Source of the DNA: JBGLNL01 sp964548045
Lineage (GTDB): Bacteria; Chloroflexota; Dehalococcoidia; SZUA-161; SpSt-899
Direction: 5' to 3'
Assembly (NCBI GenBank): GCA_964548045.1
Contig: CAZJQZ010000044.1
Location: 1-17,085, forward strand
Length of the DNA stretch: 17,085 nucleotides
The notes beneath the pieces were generated by a model. The model was not told the origin of the DNA, did not search any database, and saw nothing but the letters and a program-made list of their open reading frames with translations. The number at the start of each line of letters is the position of its first letter. Position 1 is the stretch's first letter. Below, piece by piece: positions 8,139 to 15,147 of the stretch. Both the position numbers and the translations under genes were made by a program.

Positions 8139-8393
8139 ATGAGCGCAATCGCCACCTTTATTGAGATACTCTGCACGGTGCTTACCATTGCTATTTTCAT
8201 CAGGGCTATCCTGTCCTGGTTTCCCACCAGTTCGAACAACCGGTTTGTGTTTCTGCTGTATCAGGTAACCGACCCTATTATGAACCCGCTCCGCAGACTC
8301 ATCCCGCCAATTGGCGGCACGATCGATATCACCCCAATAATAGCTATCGTGCTGTTGCAGGTTATTGCTGCGTATGCTGGCCAGCTGGCGTAG
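8139..8393 (+). CDS. yggT: YggT family membrane protein
   Basis: A small integral membrane protein of 84 residues with two hydrophobic helices (about 4-27 and 63-80). Between them lie the family motifs RAILSWFP and VTDPIMNPLRRLIPP, followed by IDITPIIAIVLLQVI. Family members are tied to cell division/septum placement in Gram-positives (YlmG) and to thylakoid or plastid biology in phototrophs; the molecular role is unsettled. AAGGAG overlaps the end of proC and gives a good ribosome site six bases upstream. It is the last gene of the plus-strand run. Its final 32 bases overlap the 3' end of the convergent amidohydrolase gene. Confidence 0.92.
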   Translation: MSAIATFIEILCTVLTIAIFIRAILSWFPTSSNNRFVFLLYQVTDPIMNPLRRLIPPIGGTIDITPIIAIVLLQVIAAYAGQLA

Positions 8394-9942
8394 CCTGACC
8401 TTTCTCCCATACCACCTCACCACCGATGATGGTCTTCTCTACCGTGATATTTTTGATTTCCTCGTATGGCACTGTCGTGGGATCGGCGCTGAGCATGGCT
8501 AAATCGGCCAGCTTGCCTTTCGTGACGCTTCCTTTGATATCATCCTGAAACGAAGCATACGCTCCACCCATCGTGTACATCCAGAGGGCTTGTGCTGGAA
8601 TGATAGTTTCTTCAGGGGAGAGAACATCTCCGCTTTGAGCTTTGCGTGTCACAGCCGCGTAAATTCCGGTAAGCGGATTTAACGGGATCACCGGCGCATC
8701 GGAACTGGCAGCACTCAAAATTTCGTTTCGATACCATGCCCCCATCCGATAAAGCCAAGGCAACTTCTCCGGGGCCACATCCGCGAGATATCTTTCTCCA
8801 TTGTGATAAAGGAAGGCAGGTTGTGTTATCACCATTGCCCCGGTTTTTTTGAGCCTTTCCAGTAGATAATCGGGGCATTCGGAACAGTGCTCGATCCGAT
8901 GACGATGATCATCTATCGGGATTGCGTCCAACGCATACTCCAGGGCGGTGATGGCAGCTTCAACGGTGGTATCCTCAATGGCGTGAATGGCAACCTGAAA
9001 TCCGGCGCTGTGGGCGGAGAGCACCATGTCGTTCAGTATTTGTTGCGAGGGATTGAGAGACCCGCTGATCTCATCGATGACGATCTTCATTGCACCCAGA
9101 CGCAAATTTTCATCGTTCAAATTCTGAATCTCCCGGAACTGTTCAAGCGAACCAAAACTGAACATCATTGCCACCCGTGGCTGGAGCATCCCGCTACTTT
9201 TGATTCGTTTCAGATGTTCCCATTGAGCAGGTTCATTATGAACGGTTGCATCCTGCAGGGAAGTGATACCGGCTTCAAGTAAAAGCTGATTGGCCTGGCG
9301 CGCTCCTTCGTTAAACTCCTCTTCAGATGGAGGCGGGACAACCTGTTTGCTCAAATACGCGTTCATTCCAAAGAGGAGACCGGTGGGTTCGCCGGTTCCA
9401 ATCTCACGATCAATGAGTCCGCCGGGAGGATCGGGGGTCTCCGCAGAGATACCGGCAAGAGCAAGCCCCTGACTGTTGAGGACGCTGGCATAGCGGGTGC
9501 GATGAGCCAGTTTGACCGGATGGACCGGGGCGGCTTTGTCCAAATCCCATCGATTGGGATGGCGGCCTTCCTCAAGATAGAATTTGTTGTATTCTGAACC
9601 TTTGACCCATGTGCCTGCCGGCAACTGAACTGCCTTTTCGGCGATCAATCGCTGAATATCCACGATAGAGGAAACGGCGGACGGGCTGCAATCCAGACTG
9701 AGCAGGCTGGAGATTACCGAGAAAATGTGCATGTGGGCATCGTGGAAACCGGGGATAACCGTCTTGCCTTCGCAATCGATAAGCTTCGTTCGATCTTTTC
9801 TGAAAGCTTCTCGGTCCTCATTATTCCCGACACCGATGATTCGACCGTTTCCAATGGCTACCATCCGGGCATGAGGATTGGAAGGGTCAACGGTGATCAC
9901 GTTAGCGTTGAAGAGAATGAGATCGGCTTCTGTTTTGCTCAT
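8362..9942 (-). CDS. YtcJ-like amidohydrolase (amidohydrolase family 3)
   Basis: A 526-residue metal-dependent hydrolase of unknown substrate. The N-terminal beta-sandwich strands (LILFNANVITVD, IIGVG, KTVIPGFHDAHMH) lead to the metal ligands H70 and H72. Further barrel motifs are GAMKIVIDEISG, QVAIHAIEDT, HRIEHC and SSDAPV with the catalytic Asp, and the C-terminal GKLADLAMLSADP returns to the sandwich. Length and order match YtcJ/AepA-like proteins. There is no signal peptide, so it is cytoplasmic. The ATG at 9942 has no visible ribosome site, but TAAAAT (minus strand, 9947-9952) ends only four bases upstream, which would fit a leaderless transcript. coaBC ends 55 bases before it, so readthrough from the coa genes is the alternative. 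Its 3' end overlaps yggT. Confidence 0.92.
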   Translation of the reverse strand: MSKTEADLILFNANVITVDPSNPHARMVAIGNGRIIGVGNNEDREAFRKDRTKLIDCEGKTVIPGFHDAHMHIFSVISSLLSLDCSPSAVSSIVDIQRLIAEKAVQLPAGTWVKGSEYNKFYLEEGRHPNRWDLDKAAPVHPVKLAHRTRYASVLNSQGLALAGISAETPDPPGGLIDREIGTGEPTGLLFGMNAYLSKQVVPPPSEEEFNEGARQANQLLLEAGITSLQDATVHNEPAQWEHLKRIKSSGMLQPRVAMMFSFGSLEQFREIQNLNDENLRLGAMKIVIDEISGSLNPSQQILNDMVLSAHSAGFQVAIHAIEDTTVEAAITALEYALDAIPIDDHRHRIEHCSECPDYLLERLKKTGAMVITQPAFLYHNGERYLADVAPEKLPWLYRMGAWYRNEILSAASSDAPVIPLNPLTGIYAAVTRKAQSGDVLSPEETIIPAQALWMYTMGGAYASFQDDIKGSVTKGKLADLAMLSADPTTVPYEEIKNITVEKTIIGGEVVWEKGQATPAGQHTQQ

Positions 9943-9997
9943 AGCAATTTTAGGGTACCATTCGGGGGCACTGCAATCAATGTTTGAACAAAGGGGG

Positions 9998-11191
9998 CTA
10001 GAGGGATTTGACGATAAGCTCAGCTACCTTATCCAGTATCTGGTGGGCCACTTCCGATTTGGACATCAGCGGCAGGTCATCCTGATTTCCGCTCTTATCG
10101 ATGATAGTAACTTTGTTAGTATCCGTGCCGAACCCGCTATCTTCTGCTGTGATATCGTTGGCGACTATGAGGTCCAATCCCTTCGATTCCAGCTTTCCTC
10201 TGGCATTTTCCAGCAGATTCTGGCTTTCGGCGGCAAATCCAACTTTGAGCAGATTGCCGGAAACCTCACCGATGATATCGGAGGTTTTGGCCAGTTCGAG
10301 GGTTAGTCCTTCATCTTTGCGTTTGATCTTGTCTCCTGCGATCTCCTGCGGGCGATAGTCGGCCACAGCGGCAGCCATTATCAGCGCATCAGCGTTGCTT
10401 GTCTGTTCGAGTACGGCCTTCCTCATCTCCTGTGCCGTTTGGGCCTTCACGGTTTCTACTCCCAACGGGGGATGGACACTGGTCGAGGCGTTGATGAGGG
10501 TTACTCCCGCTCCCCTGTCCCGGGCCGCTTCGGCGATGGCTGCCCCCATTTTCCCCGAAGAGTAATTCCCGATGTAGCGCACCGGGTCAATCGGTTCCTG
10601 GGTTCCCCCGGCGGTCACTACGATTCGCTTTCCGGCCAGATCACCGGATTGTCCTAATATCTGATAAATTGCAGCCAGCAGTTCAGGCACTTCGACCAGC
10701 CTGCCCGGGCCTTCCAGCCCTGAAGCCAGCCGTCCGCTGGCCGGTCCGATTATTGTGTACCCACGAGATTGCAGCTTTGCCAGATTCTCCTGCGTAGCTT
10801 CGTTCCGGTACATTCCCACGTCCATCGCCGGTGCGATGGCGATTGGGGCTCTGGTGGAAAGAACGGTGCATTGCAGCAGGTCATCGGCGAATCCGTTGGC
10901 GATATACGCGATAGTGTTGGCGGTGGCTGGCGCTATAATTATAGCGTCGGCCCGCTCCGCCAGCGATACATGCTTGATATTGAACTCGGCAACCGGTGCC
11001 CACATATCGGTGTAGACCGGCCGATGAGTGATGCTCTGGAAAGAGAGAGGGGTTACAAATCTGGTGGCCGATTCGGTCATGATCACATCGACATTGATTC
11101 CGGCCTGGGTGAGCTTGCTGGCCAGGTCAATGGCCTTATATGCCGAGATACTGCCGGTTACGCCCAGCACGATGCATTTTCCTTCAAACAT
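9998..11191 (-). CDS. coaBC: Bifunctional phosphopantothenoylcysteine decarboxylase / phosphopantothenate-cysteine ligase
   Basis: Two consecutive steps of coenzyme A synthesis: joining of phosphopantothenate to cysteine (CoaB) and FMN-dependent decarboxylation (CoaC). 397 residues, normal. The CoaC half (1-180) shows GSISAYKA near 13-20, catalytic His74 in IKHVSLAERAD, the flavin motif PATANT at 88-93 and the substrate-clamp segment PAMDVGMY at 121-128. The CoaB half shows VTAGGTQEPIDPVRYIGNYSSGKMG from about 192, AAAVADYRP, KIKR and VANDI. Two positions differ from the Escherichia coli enzyme: the clamp Asn is Asp124 (PAMD, not PAMN), and the CoaC cysteine appears as Ser157 in GRLASGLEGPGRL. 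The ATG overlaps the end of coaX by eight bases, with GGGAAAG just upstream. Confidence 0.95.
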   Translation of the reverse strand: MFEGKCIVLGVTGSISAYKAIDLASKLTQAGINVDVIMTESATRFVTPLSFQSITHRPVYTDMWAPVAEFNIKHVSLAERADAIIIAPATANTIAYIANGFADDLLQCTVLSTRAPIAIAPAMDVGMYRNEATQENLAKLQSRGYTIIGPASGRLASGLEGPGRLVEVPELLAAIYQILGQSGDLAGKRIVVTAGGTQEPIDPVRYIGNYSSGKMGAAIAEAARDRGAGVTLINASTSVHPPLGVETVKAQTAQEMRKAVLEQTSNADALIMAAAVADYRPQEIAGDKIKRKDEGLTLELAKTSDIIGEVSGNLLKVGFAAESQNLLENARGKLESKGLDLIVANDITAEDSGFGTDTNKVTIIDKSGNQDDLPLMSKSEVAHQILDKVAELIVKSL

Positions 11192-11963
11192 AATTCTTTC
11201 CCAGATTCCGTTCGTATATTATCCGGAGTCCGAACAGAGTCAAATAGGGGTCCACGACTTCGATAACATTCGTTTCTTTGGCCAGAAGCTCGGCGTACCC
11301 GCCGGTAGCAATTACCCTGGCCTTTGTTCCCAGTTCCTTCTGGATTCGGGATACGAGCCCTTCGATTAGTCCCACGTAGCCAAAAATGAATCCCGATTGC
11401 ATGGCGGTGATGGTGTCCCTTCCGATAACGTGTTTGGGGCGGACCAGGTCCACGCGGGGGAGTTTGGCCGTGCGCTGGAAGAGCGACTCGGTGGCTGTTT
11501 TTATGCCCGGAGATATGGCTCCTCCTAGATAATCGCCCTTTTCTGAAACTACGTCAAAGGTGGTGGCGGTGCCCAGATCAATAACGATGAGAGCCCCGCC
11601 GTAGAGGTGATATCCACCCACGGCGTTGACTATCCGGTCGGGACCTACTTCGCGGGGATTATCCATCAAAATACTGACACCAGTTTTCACGCCTGCTTCC
11701 ACCACAAGCGGCGAGATATTCAGGTACCGCTGGCAGAGTTCCCTGAATACAGGCACCAGCGTGGGGCTTACACTGCAAATTATTGCCCGCTTGATATCCG
11801 AAGTGCTCAAACCCTGCTGCTGAAGCAGTCCCAGGAGTATGACCGCATATTCATCTGACGATTTATAAATATCGGTTGCCAGGTCCCAATTGGTAAAAAG
11901 CTCCTCGTCCCTGAAGAGCCCCACATCTATATTTGTGTTGCCGATATCGATTGCAAGTAACAT
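11184..11963 (-). CDS. coaX: Type III pantothenate kinase
   Basis: Phosphorylates pantothenate, the first committed step of coenzyme A synthesis, using the ASKHA fold. 259 residues, normal. Motifs: DIGNTNIDVG at 6-15 (phosphate 1), GPDRIVNA at 107-114 with the catalytic Asp109, DLGTATTFDVV at 129-139 (phosphate 2), YLGGAISPG at 145-153 and ATGGYAELLA near the C-terminus. Type III kinases need a monovalent cation and are not feedback-inhibited by CoA; that is family knowledge. A sigma-70-like promoter ends 27 bases before the ATG, and GGAAGTGA provides the ribosome site. coaBC overlaps the 3' end by eight bases, giving an operon of sequential pathway steps. Confidence 0.96.
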   Translation of the reverse strand: MLLAIDIGNTNIDVGLFRDEELFTNWDLATDIYKSSDEYAVILLGLLQQQGLSTSDIKRAIICSVSPTLVPVFRELCQRYLNISPLVVEAGVKTGVSILMDNPREVGPDRIVNAVGGYHLYGGALIVIDLGTATTFDVVSEKGDYLGGAISPGIKTATESLFQRTAKLPRVDLVRPKHVIGRDTITAMQSGFIFGYVGLIEGLVSRIQKELGTKARVIATGGYAELLAKETNVIEVVDPYLTLFGLRIIYERNLGKNYV

Positions 11964-11989
11964 AAAATCACTTCCAGCAAGTTGAGAAC

Positions 11990-12018
11990 ATTATAACTAA
12001 CTCTGCTTGAGATGACAA
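11990..12018 (-). promoter_or_regulatory. Sigma-70-like promoter for coaX-coaBC
   Basis: On the minus strand, TTGTCA (12013-12018) and TATAAT (11990-11995) are separated by exactly 17 bases. Five of six and six of six positions match the consensus. The start of transcription would fall near 11983, giving a leader of about 20 bases before the coaX ATG at 11963. Confidence 0.72.
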
Positions 12019-12038
12019 ATCTGTGGTGGGTTCACCGA

Positions 12039-12683
12039 TCACCCGGGATTATGTGGCAGCATCTGCCAGTCTTCCAGTAATTTCAGGGCCTTTCTGGTAT
12101 CGCTGGCAACACGGGAACTATCGGAGTTATCGAACCGGTACTTGAAGAGCCAGTAAGTAAATTCATCCAGTTCCCTGAGAGTAATGGTATCGCTTCTGGG
12201 ATAGTTTTTTTGCCGTTGGAAGCGCTCGAGCAGGTCTATTTCCGTGGAAGCGTATATTCGCTGAAACGCTTTGTCGCGGGAGTCGTAACGGCGAACCCTG
12301 GCATGTTCCTCTTTGTCTATTTCCATTTCAACCGCGAGTTGAAGAACCTGTTCCACGGTTATCCCATAGAAATAGTTGAGGAAGGCACGGTATTTCGCAT
12401 TCCCGATGAGTTCCTTGAATTGTTTTGGCGAAATTTCTATTGGTGGTTTGCCAAACAACAGGGCGATTCTCTCTTCTTCCGGTACGAGCCCGTCGATTTC
12501 GAGGGACAAGCGTTCTGCCAGGAGAAGCCAGTCAAAAGCCTCTCCGGCAATGAGGTACTTATAGTGACGCCCGTTGAAATCCTCCTCGGGCACGGTACAC
12601 AATCCGATAGCCTCAAGCAGGGCAAGGTACCAGTGCTTTCCTTCGGCGATTGATTGCTTCAAATGCTGGATTGGCTTGTTCAT
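12039..12683 (-). CDS. Conserved-looking protein of unknown function, 214 residues
   Basis: Not recognised. The protein is soluble, with no signal peptide or membrane helix, rich in Glu, Leu, Arg and Lys, and probably mostly helical. Notable stretches are GKHWYLALLEAIGLC near 15-29, YLIAGEAFDWLLLAERLSLEID near 43-64, EERIALLFGKPPIEISPKQFKELIG, and a C-terminal LRELDEFTYWLFKYRFDNSDSS. There are no nucleotide-binding or metal motifs. The ATG overlaps the stop of the upstream hydrolase gene (ATGA, 12680-12683), so its translation is probably coupled to that gene. This suggests a shared task, perhaps as a partner or regulator of the hydrolase. The frame is uninterrupted and the codon use resembles the neighbours, so I take it as a real gene. 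Confidence 0.8.
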   Translation of the reverse strand: MNKPIQHLKQSIAEGKHWYLALLEAIGLCTVPEEDFNGRHYKYLIAGEAFDWLLLAERLSLEIDGLVPEEERIALLFGKPPIEISPKQFKELIGNAKYRAFLNYFYGITVEQVLQLAVEMEIDKEEHARVRRYDSRDKAFQRIYASTEIDLLERFQRQKNYPRSDTITLRELDEFTYWLFKYRFDNSDSSRVASDTRKALKLLEDWQMLPHNPG

Positions 12684-13570
12684 GCCAGGCCCTTGTTTTT
12701 TAAATATATGGTGTAACCATCAATGATGCCGGTTTGCCAGACCCTTATCATATCCTCTTCCCACTCGGGGGGGAATTGATCACAAGCATGTTCGATGACC
12801 TTTCGGCTGATCTCATGGGCACTTTCGTCATTGTTGAGAGATTCCAGAATCAGCTCGTTGTAGAACAAAGTGTTTTTCATCACTTGAGAAATGCGAGTTT
12901 CCGGGTTCAGTTTCACCCCTCCGTGAGAGTAGCAGAGAAGTTTCGGATGGAGAGATTTCAGCCTTCTCATCGTTTCCAGGCAATCTTCCATATTGAAACT
13001 CGGGGCTGCCGCAGCCGGAAGCGGGTCGGCAGTTTCCATTCCCAGCGCTTCTCCGCAGAAAAGTCCGCCGGTTTTCTGATCGAAAATGGCAATGTGGTGA
13101 GGGGCGTGGCCGGGAGCGTAGATGATCTGTAGTTCTCTATCTCCGACGGAGATGGTTTCACCATCATCGGGCACTTTTACTCGCGATTCCGGAACGGGGA
13201 TGATCGGGCCATAAATGGTTTCAAAGTCCTCACCATAAGTCATCCGGGTGCTCTGGATCAAACGGGCGGGATCGATGATATGCCTGGCGCTCAAGGGGTG
13301 AGCTATTACTCTTGCCTGAGGGAACGCCTCGGCCAGCGTTCCTGTCCCTCCGCCGTGATCCATGTGGATGTGGGTAGGGATGATCCACGAAAGTTCTTTC
13401 ATTCCCGCCTGTTTCATTCCTTCCCGAATTGAAGGGATGGCAGCAGAGGGGCCCGGCTCAATGAGAACGCCTCTGTCTGAATCGATGAGATATACCGAAA
13501 AGATAAGTCCCGTGCCGGGCACCGGTGTTTCGAGTCGATATGTCTTTTCGGCAACTTCCTCTATTTGCAT
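12680..13570 (-). CDS. Metallo-beta-lactamase-fold hydrolase
   Basis: A 296-residue hydrolase of the MBL superfamily, probably acting on a small thioester, ester or phosphoester; the substrate is unknown. The metal motif is THIHMDHGGG with H67, H69, D71 and H72, a third His lies in APGHAPHH (H155), and YSHGGVK near 215 supplies the last His. The usual bridging Asp position reads FCGEALG, so Glu174 may replace Asp. The C-terminal part (about 225-296) is a helical extension containing ISRKVIEHACDQFPPEWEED, of the kind seen in glyoxalase-II-like or LACTB2-like proteins. It starts at ATG 13570 behind a sigma-70-like promoter, with only a weak ribosome site (AGAG). It overlaps the next gene by four bases. 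Confidence 0.9.
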   Translation of the reverse strand: MQIEEVAEKTYRLETPVPGTGLIFSVYLIDSDRGVLIEPGPSAAIPSIREGMKQAGMKELSWIIPTHIHMDHGGGTGTLAEAFPQARVIAHPLSARHIIDPARLIQSTRMTYGEDFETIYGPIIPVPESRVKVPDDGETISVGDRELQIIYAPGHAPHHIAIFDQKTGGLFCGEALGMETADPLPAAAAPSFNMEDCLETMRRLKSLHPKLLCYSHGGVKLNPETRISQVMKNTLFYNELILESLNNDESAHEISRKVIEHACDQFPPEWEEDMIRVWQTGIIDGYTIYLKNKGLA

Positions 13571-13602
13571 TGCTGGTCTCTGGCGAATCAGGATAACAAT
13601 AT

Positions 13603-13632
13603 ATTATAGCTCTTTGCGAGTATCGATGTCAT
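13603..13632 (-). promoter_or_regulatory. Sigma-70-like promoter for the MBL hydrolase operon
   Basis: On the minus strand, ATGACA (13627-13632) and TATAAT (13603-13608) are separated by 18 bases. Transcription would start near 13596, leaving a leader of about 26 bases before the ATG at 13570. Confidence 0.65.
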
Positions 13633-13728
13633 GACCTGTATGAAGTTTCTTTGGCGGGCCGGTTGTGATAGCCTAATTAGTGGGAGAGAAAATCTAAGAC
13701 TGGCATTATTGAACAAGAGGAATTTTGC

Positions 13729-13935
13729 ATGCCTAAACAAAAGGCTTACGTAAACTACAACAAGTGTGATCCTGAATTATGTCCTGATGGCATTTGCCTT
13801 GCGGCTAAAGAGTGTGAACTGGGGATACTTTATCAGGATACACCTCACGAACCACCCGAGACGACGGCTGCTCCGTGTAAGGGTTGCTTCAAGTGCCTGC
13901 TTGTCTGCCCGGCCAAAGCTATAGTGAAGATGTGA
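13729..13935 (+). CDS. Small 8-cysteine ferredoxin-like protein
   Basis: A 68-residue protein with eight cysteines, likely carrying two [4Fe-4S] clusters for electron transfer. The second motif is canonical: C50-x2-C53-x2-C56-x3-C60-P, in PCKGCFKCLLVCPAKAI. The first set is unusual: C13-x4-C18-x4-C23-x5-C29, in NKCDPELCPDGICLAAKEC. This recalls the N-terminal cluster domain of the ABC protein RLI/ABCE1 (CxPKKC...) more than a clostridial 2[4Fe-4S] ferredoxin. GAGGA lies eight bases before the ATG. It stands alone, divergent from the hydrolase operon, and no redox partner is adjacent. A convergent crotonase gene lies downstream beyond a palindromic element. Confidence 0.87.
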   Translation: MPKQKAYVNYNKCDPELCPDGICLAAKECELGILYQDTPHEPPETTAAPCKGCFKCLLVCPAKAIVKM

Positions 13936-13940
13936 CTTAG

Positions 13941-14040
13941 GGAACCTCTGAATAAGAGGTGACTTCGGGGGTCGGGGGGTGTCCCCCCAGCTTTACATGT
14001 CCCCCATGATCGGGGATTCAGGGAGTTGATCAGAGGCTCC
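13941..14040. repeat. Palindromic 100-bp intergenic element with inverted ends
   Basis: GGAACCTCTGA (13941-13951) and TCAGAGGCTCC (14030-14040) are inverted copies matching at ten of eleven positions. Inside lie a small hairpin, ACCTCT/AGAGGT at 13944-13960, and a GC hairpin with six G (13974-13979), a TGT loop and six C (13983-13988). The element also holds a CCCCC...GGGG pair near 14001-14015. It fills the gap between two convergent genes. It looks like a small mobile palindrome (MITE- or REP-like) and may also stop transcription from both sides, although no clear T-tract follows the GC stem. Confidence 0.6.
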
Positions 14041-14045
14041 TCAGT

Positions 14046-14843
14046 CTATTTTCCCTTGAATTGAGCTTCCCGCTTTTCCATCATGGCGGCGATGGCCTCT
14101 TTGGAATCTTCGGAGGTGATGCAGATTCCCTGACACTGTGCCGCCAGATCCAGGGACGATGAGAAATCGGTTTGCAATCCCCGGCGAAGCTGTAATTTGG
14201 AGAGCCGGACAGCAAGTGGTGGCATCTGGGCAATCTGGCCAGCCAGTGCCATCGTTTCTTTTTCAAGTTCCTCTGCCGGTACCACCCGATTGAGAATACC
14301 AGCCTTCTCCGCCTCTCTGGCGTGTATCATTTCGGCGGTAAAGATGAGTTCCGCAGCTTTCGGCAGGCCAACCACTCGAGGTAGAAGCCATACTCCGCCC
14401 GTAGCCGGAGTAAGTCCTACTCTTGTGAACCCTTCATTGAATCGGGCATTTTCCGATCCCACTCTCAGGTCACAGGCCAGAACCAGGTCGAATCCCCATG
14501 AACTGGCTGCGCCCTGTACCGATGCGATAGTGGGGATGCTCAACTCATAAAGCGGAACCATGATGCTGTGGTACAATTTGAGGAGCCCGGTGCTGATTTC
14601 CTGTGCCGTGGTGCCCAGCCGTTCCGGACCGGTATCGCTGATATCTCCGCCACCACAGAACACCTTTTCCCCTGCCGCTTTCAGCACCATCACTCGGACT
14701 TCAGTGTCCCTGCCGATATCCTCCAGCGCTGCTGCCAGTTCCCGTTCCATCACTCCGTTGATGGTGTTTTTCTTCTCCGGACGGTTCAGCGTGAGGGTGG
14801 CGATGTTGTTTTCTTTTGTCAGGATGATGGTTTCAAAATTCAT
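14046..14843 (-). CDS. Enoyl-CoA hydratase/isomerase (crotonase) family protein
   Basis: A 265-residue crotonase-fold protein acting on an acyl-CoA. The oxyanion-hole region KVFCGGGDIS (60-69) is family-typical. The second half reads SVQGAASSWGFDLVLACDLRV (about 108-128), ARFNEGFTRVGLTPATGGVWLLPRVVG and a C-terminal EAIAAMMEKREAQFKGK, closest in feel to PaaG-type isomerases. By manual alignment with rat hydratase, the first catalytic Glu position is Asp119 and the second is Phe139; the PaaG catalytic Asp position is Ala147. A classical hydratase reaction is therefore doubtful and the substrate is unknown. The frame is open to an ATG at 14897, but AGAGAGGA sits five bases before the ATG at 14843, where family similarity starts. 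It is monocistronic and convergent with the ferredoxin-like gene. Confidence 0.88.
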   Translation of the reverse strand: MNFETIILTKENNIATLTLNRPEKKNTINGVMERELAAALEDIGRDTEVRVMVLKAAGEKVFCGGGDISDTGPERLGTTAQEISTGLLKLYHSIMVPLYELSIPTIASVQGAASSWGFDLVLACDLRVGSENARFNEGFTRVGLTPATGGVWLLPRVVGLPKAAELIFTAEMIHAREAEKAGILNRVVPAEELEKETMALAGQIAQMPPLAVRLSKLQLRRGLQTDFSSSLDLAAQCQGICITSEDSKEAIAAMMEKREAQFKGK

Positions 14844-14848
14844 TTGTT

Positions 14849-14856
14849 TCCTCTCT
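14849..14856 (-). promoter_or_regulatory. Ribosome binding site deciding the crotonase start
   Basis: AGAGAGGA on the minus strand lies five bases before the ATG at 14843. This rules in favour of the 265-residue product over a form 18 residues longer beginning at 14897. Confidence 0.7.
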
Positions 14857-15008
14857 AAAGTTTTTGGGTCCGATTCGAAGGTAGAAAACTCTGGCATATG
14901 CTGTTATAAGTATTGAGCATTTGGGTTTATTTAGCGTTTCGTGCTTCGGATTTAGGATTTTCGACCCCTCGGCACCGATGATATCTGGTATTTCATCTCA
15001 GTGTCAAG

Positions 15009-15037
15009 TTGACTCTCGTGTGGCGTCGCCGTACAAT
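15009..15037 (+). promoter_or_regulatory. Sigma-70-like promoter for the DUF6941-like gene
   Basis: TTGACT (15009-15014) and TACAAT (15032-15037) are separated by exactly 17 bases, each matching consensus at five of six positions. Transcription would begin near 15044, giving an unusually long leader of about 104 bases before the ATG at 15148. Confidence 0.7.
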
Positions 15038-15053
15038 CGAAATATGAAGGAAG

Positions 15054-15115
15054 CACACGGGGAGAAACCGGGTGTGTTATTATACCTGTACCAAAGCAGT
15101 CCAGAGGAAACAGGT
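15054..15115 (+). promoter_or_regulatory. Two potential stem-loops in the leader of the DUF6941-like gene
   Basis: The first pairs CACAC (15054-15058) with GTGTG (15072-15076), continued after a GG/GG mismatch by GG/CC around an AGAAA loop. The second pairs ACCTGT (15084-15089) with ACAGGT (15110-15115) across 20 bases. Both lie between the predicted transcription start and the ribosome site. No known riboswitch class was recognised. Confidence 0.35.
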
Positions 15116-15147
15116 TCGAGTGACAGGCAAAATGGGAGGCGTTAGTT

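Larger units (their letters stand above)
14844..15147. other. Divergent intergenic region between the crotonase and DUF6941-like genes
   Basis: About 300 bases without a convincing gene. On the plus strand it holds a good promoter (15009-15037) and a leader with two potential stem-loops. On the minus strand a TATAAC at 14903-14908 could be a -10 box for the crotonase gene, but no -35 element is seen at the right distance. A 74-codon open frame spanning the promoter has no coding character. Confidence 0.6.

Noticed and set aside
14921..15145. 74-codon open frame on the plus strand before the DUF6941-like gene
   Set aside because: It spans the best promoter in the region and the leader hairpins, has no ribosome site and shows no protein-like composition.
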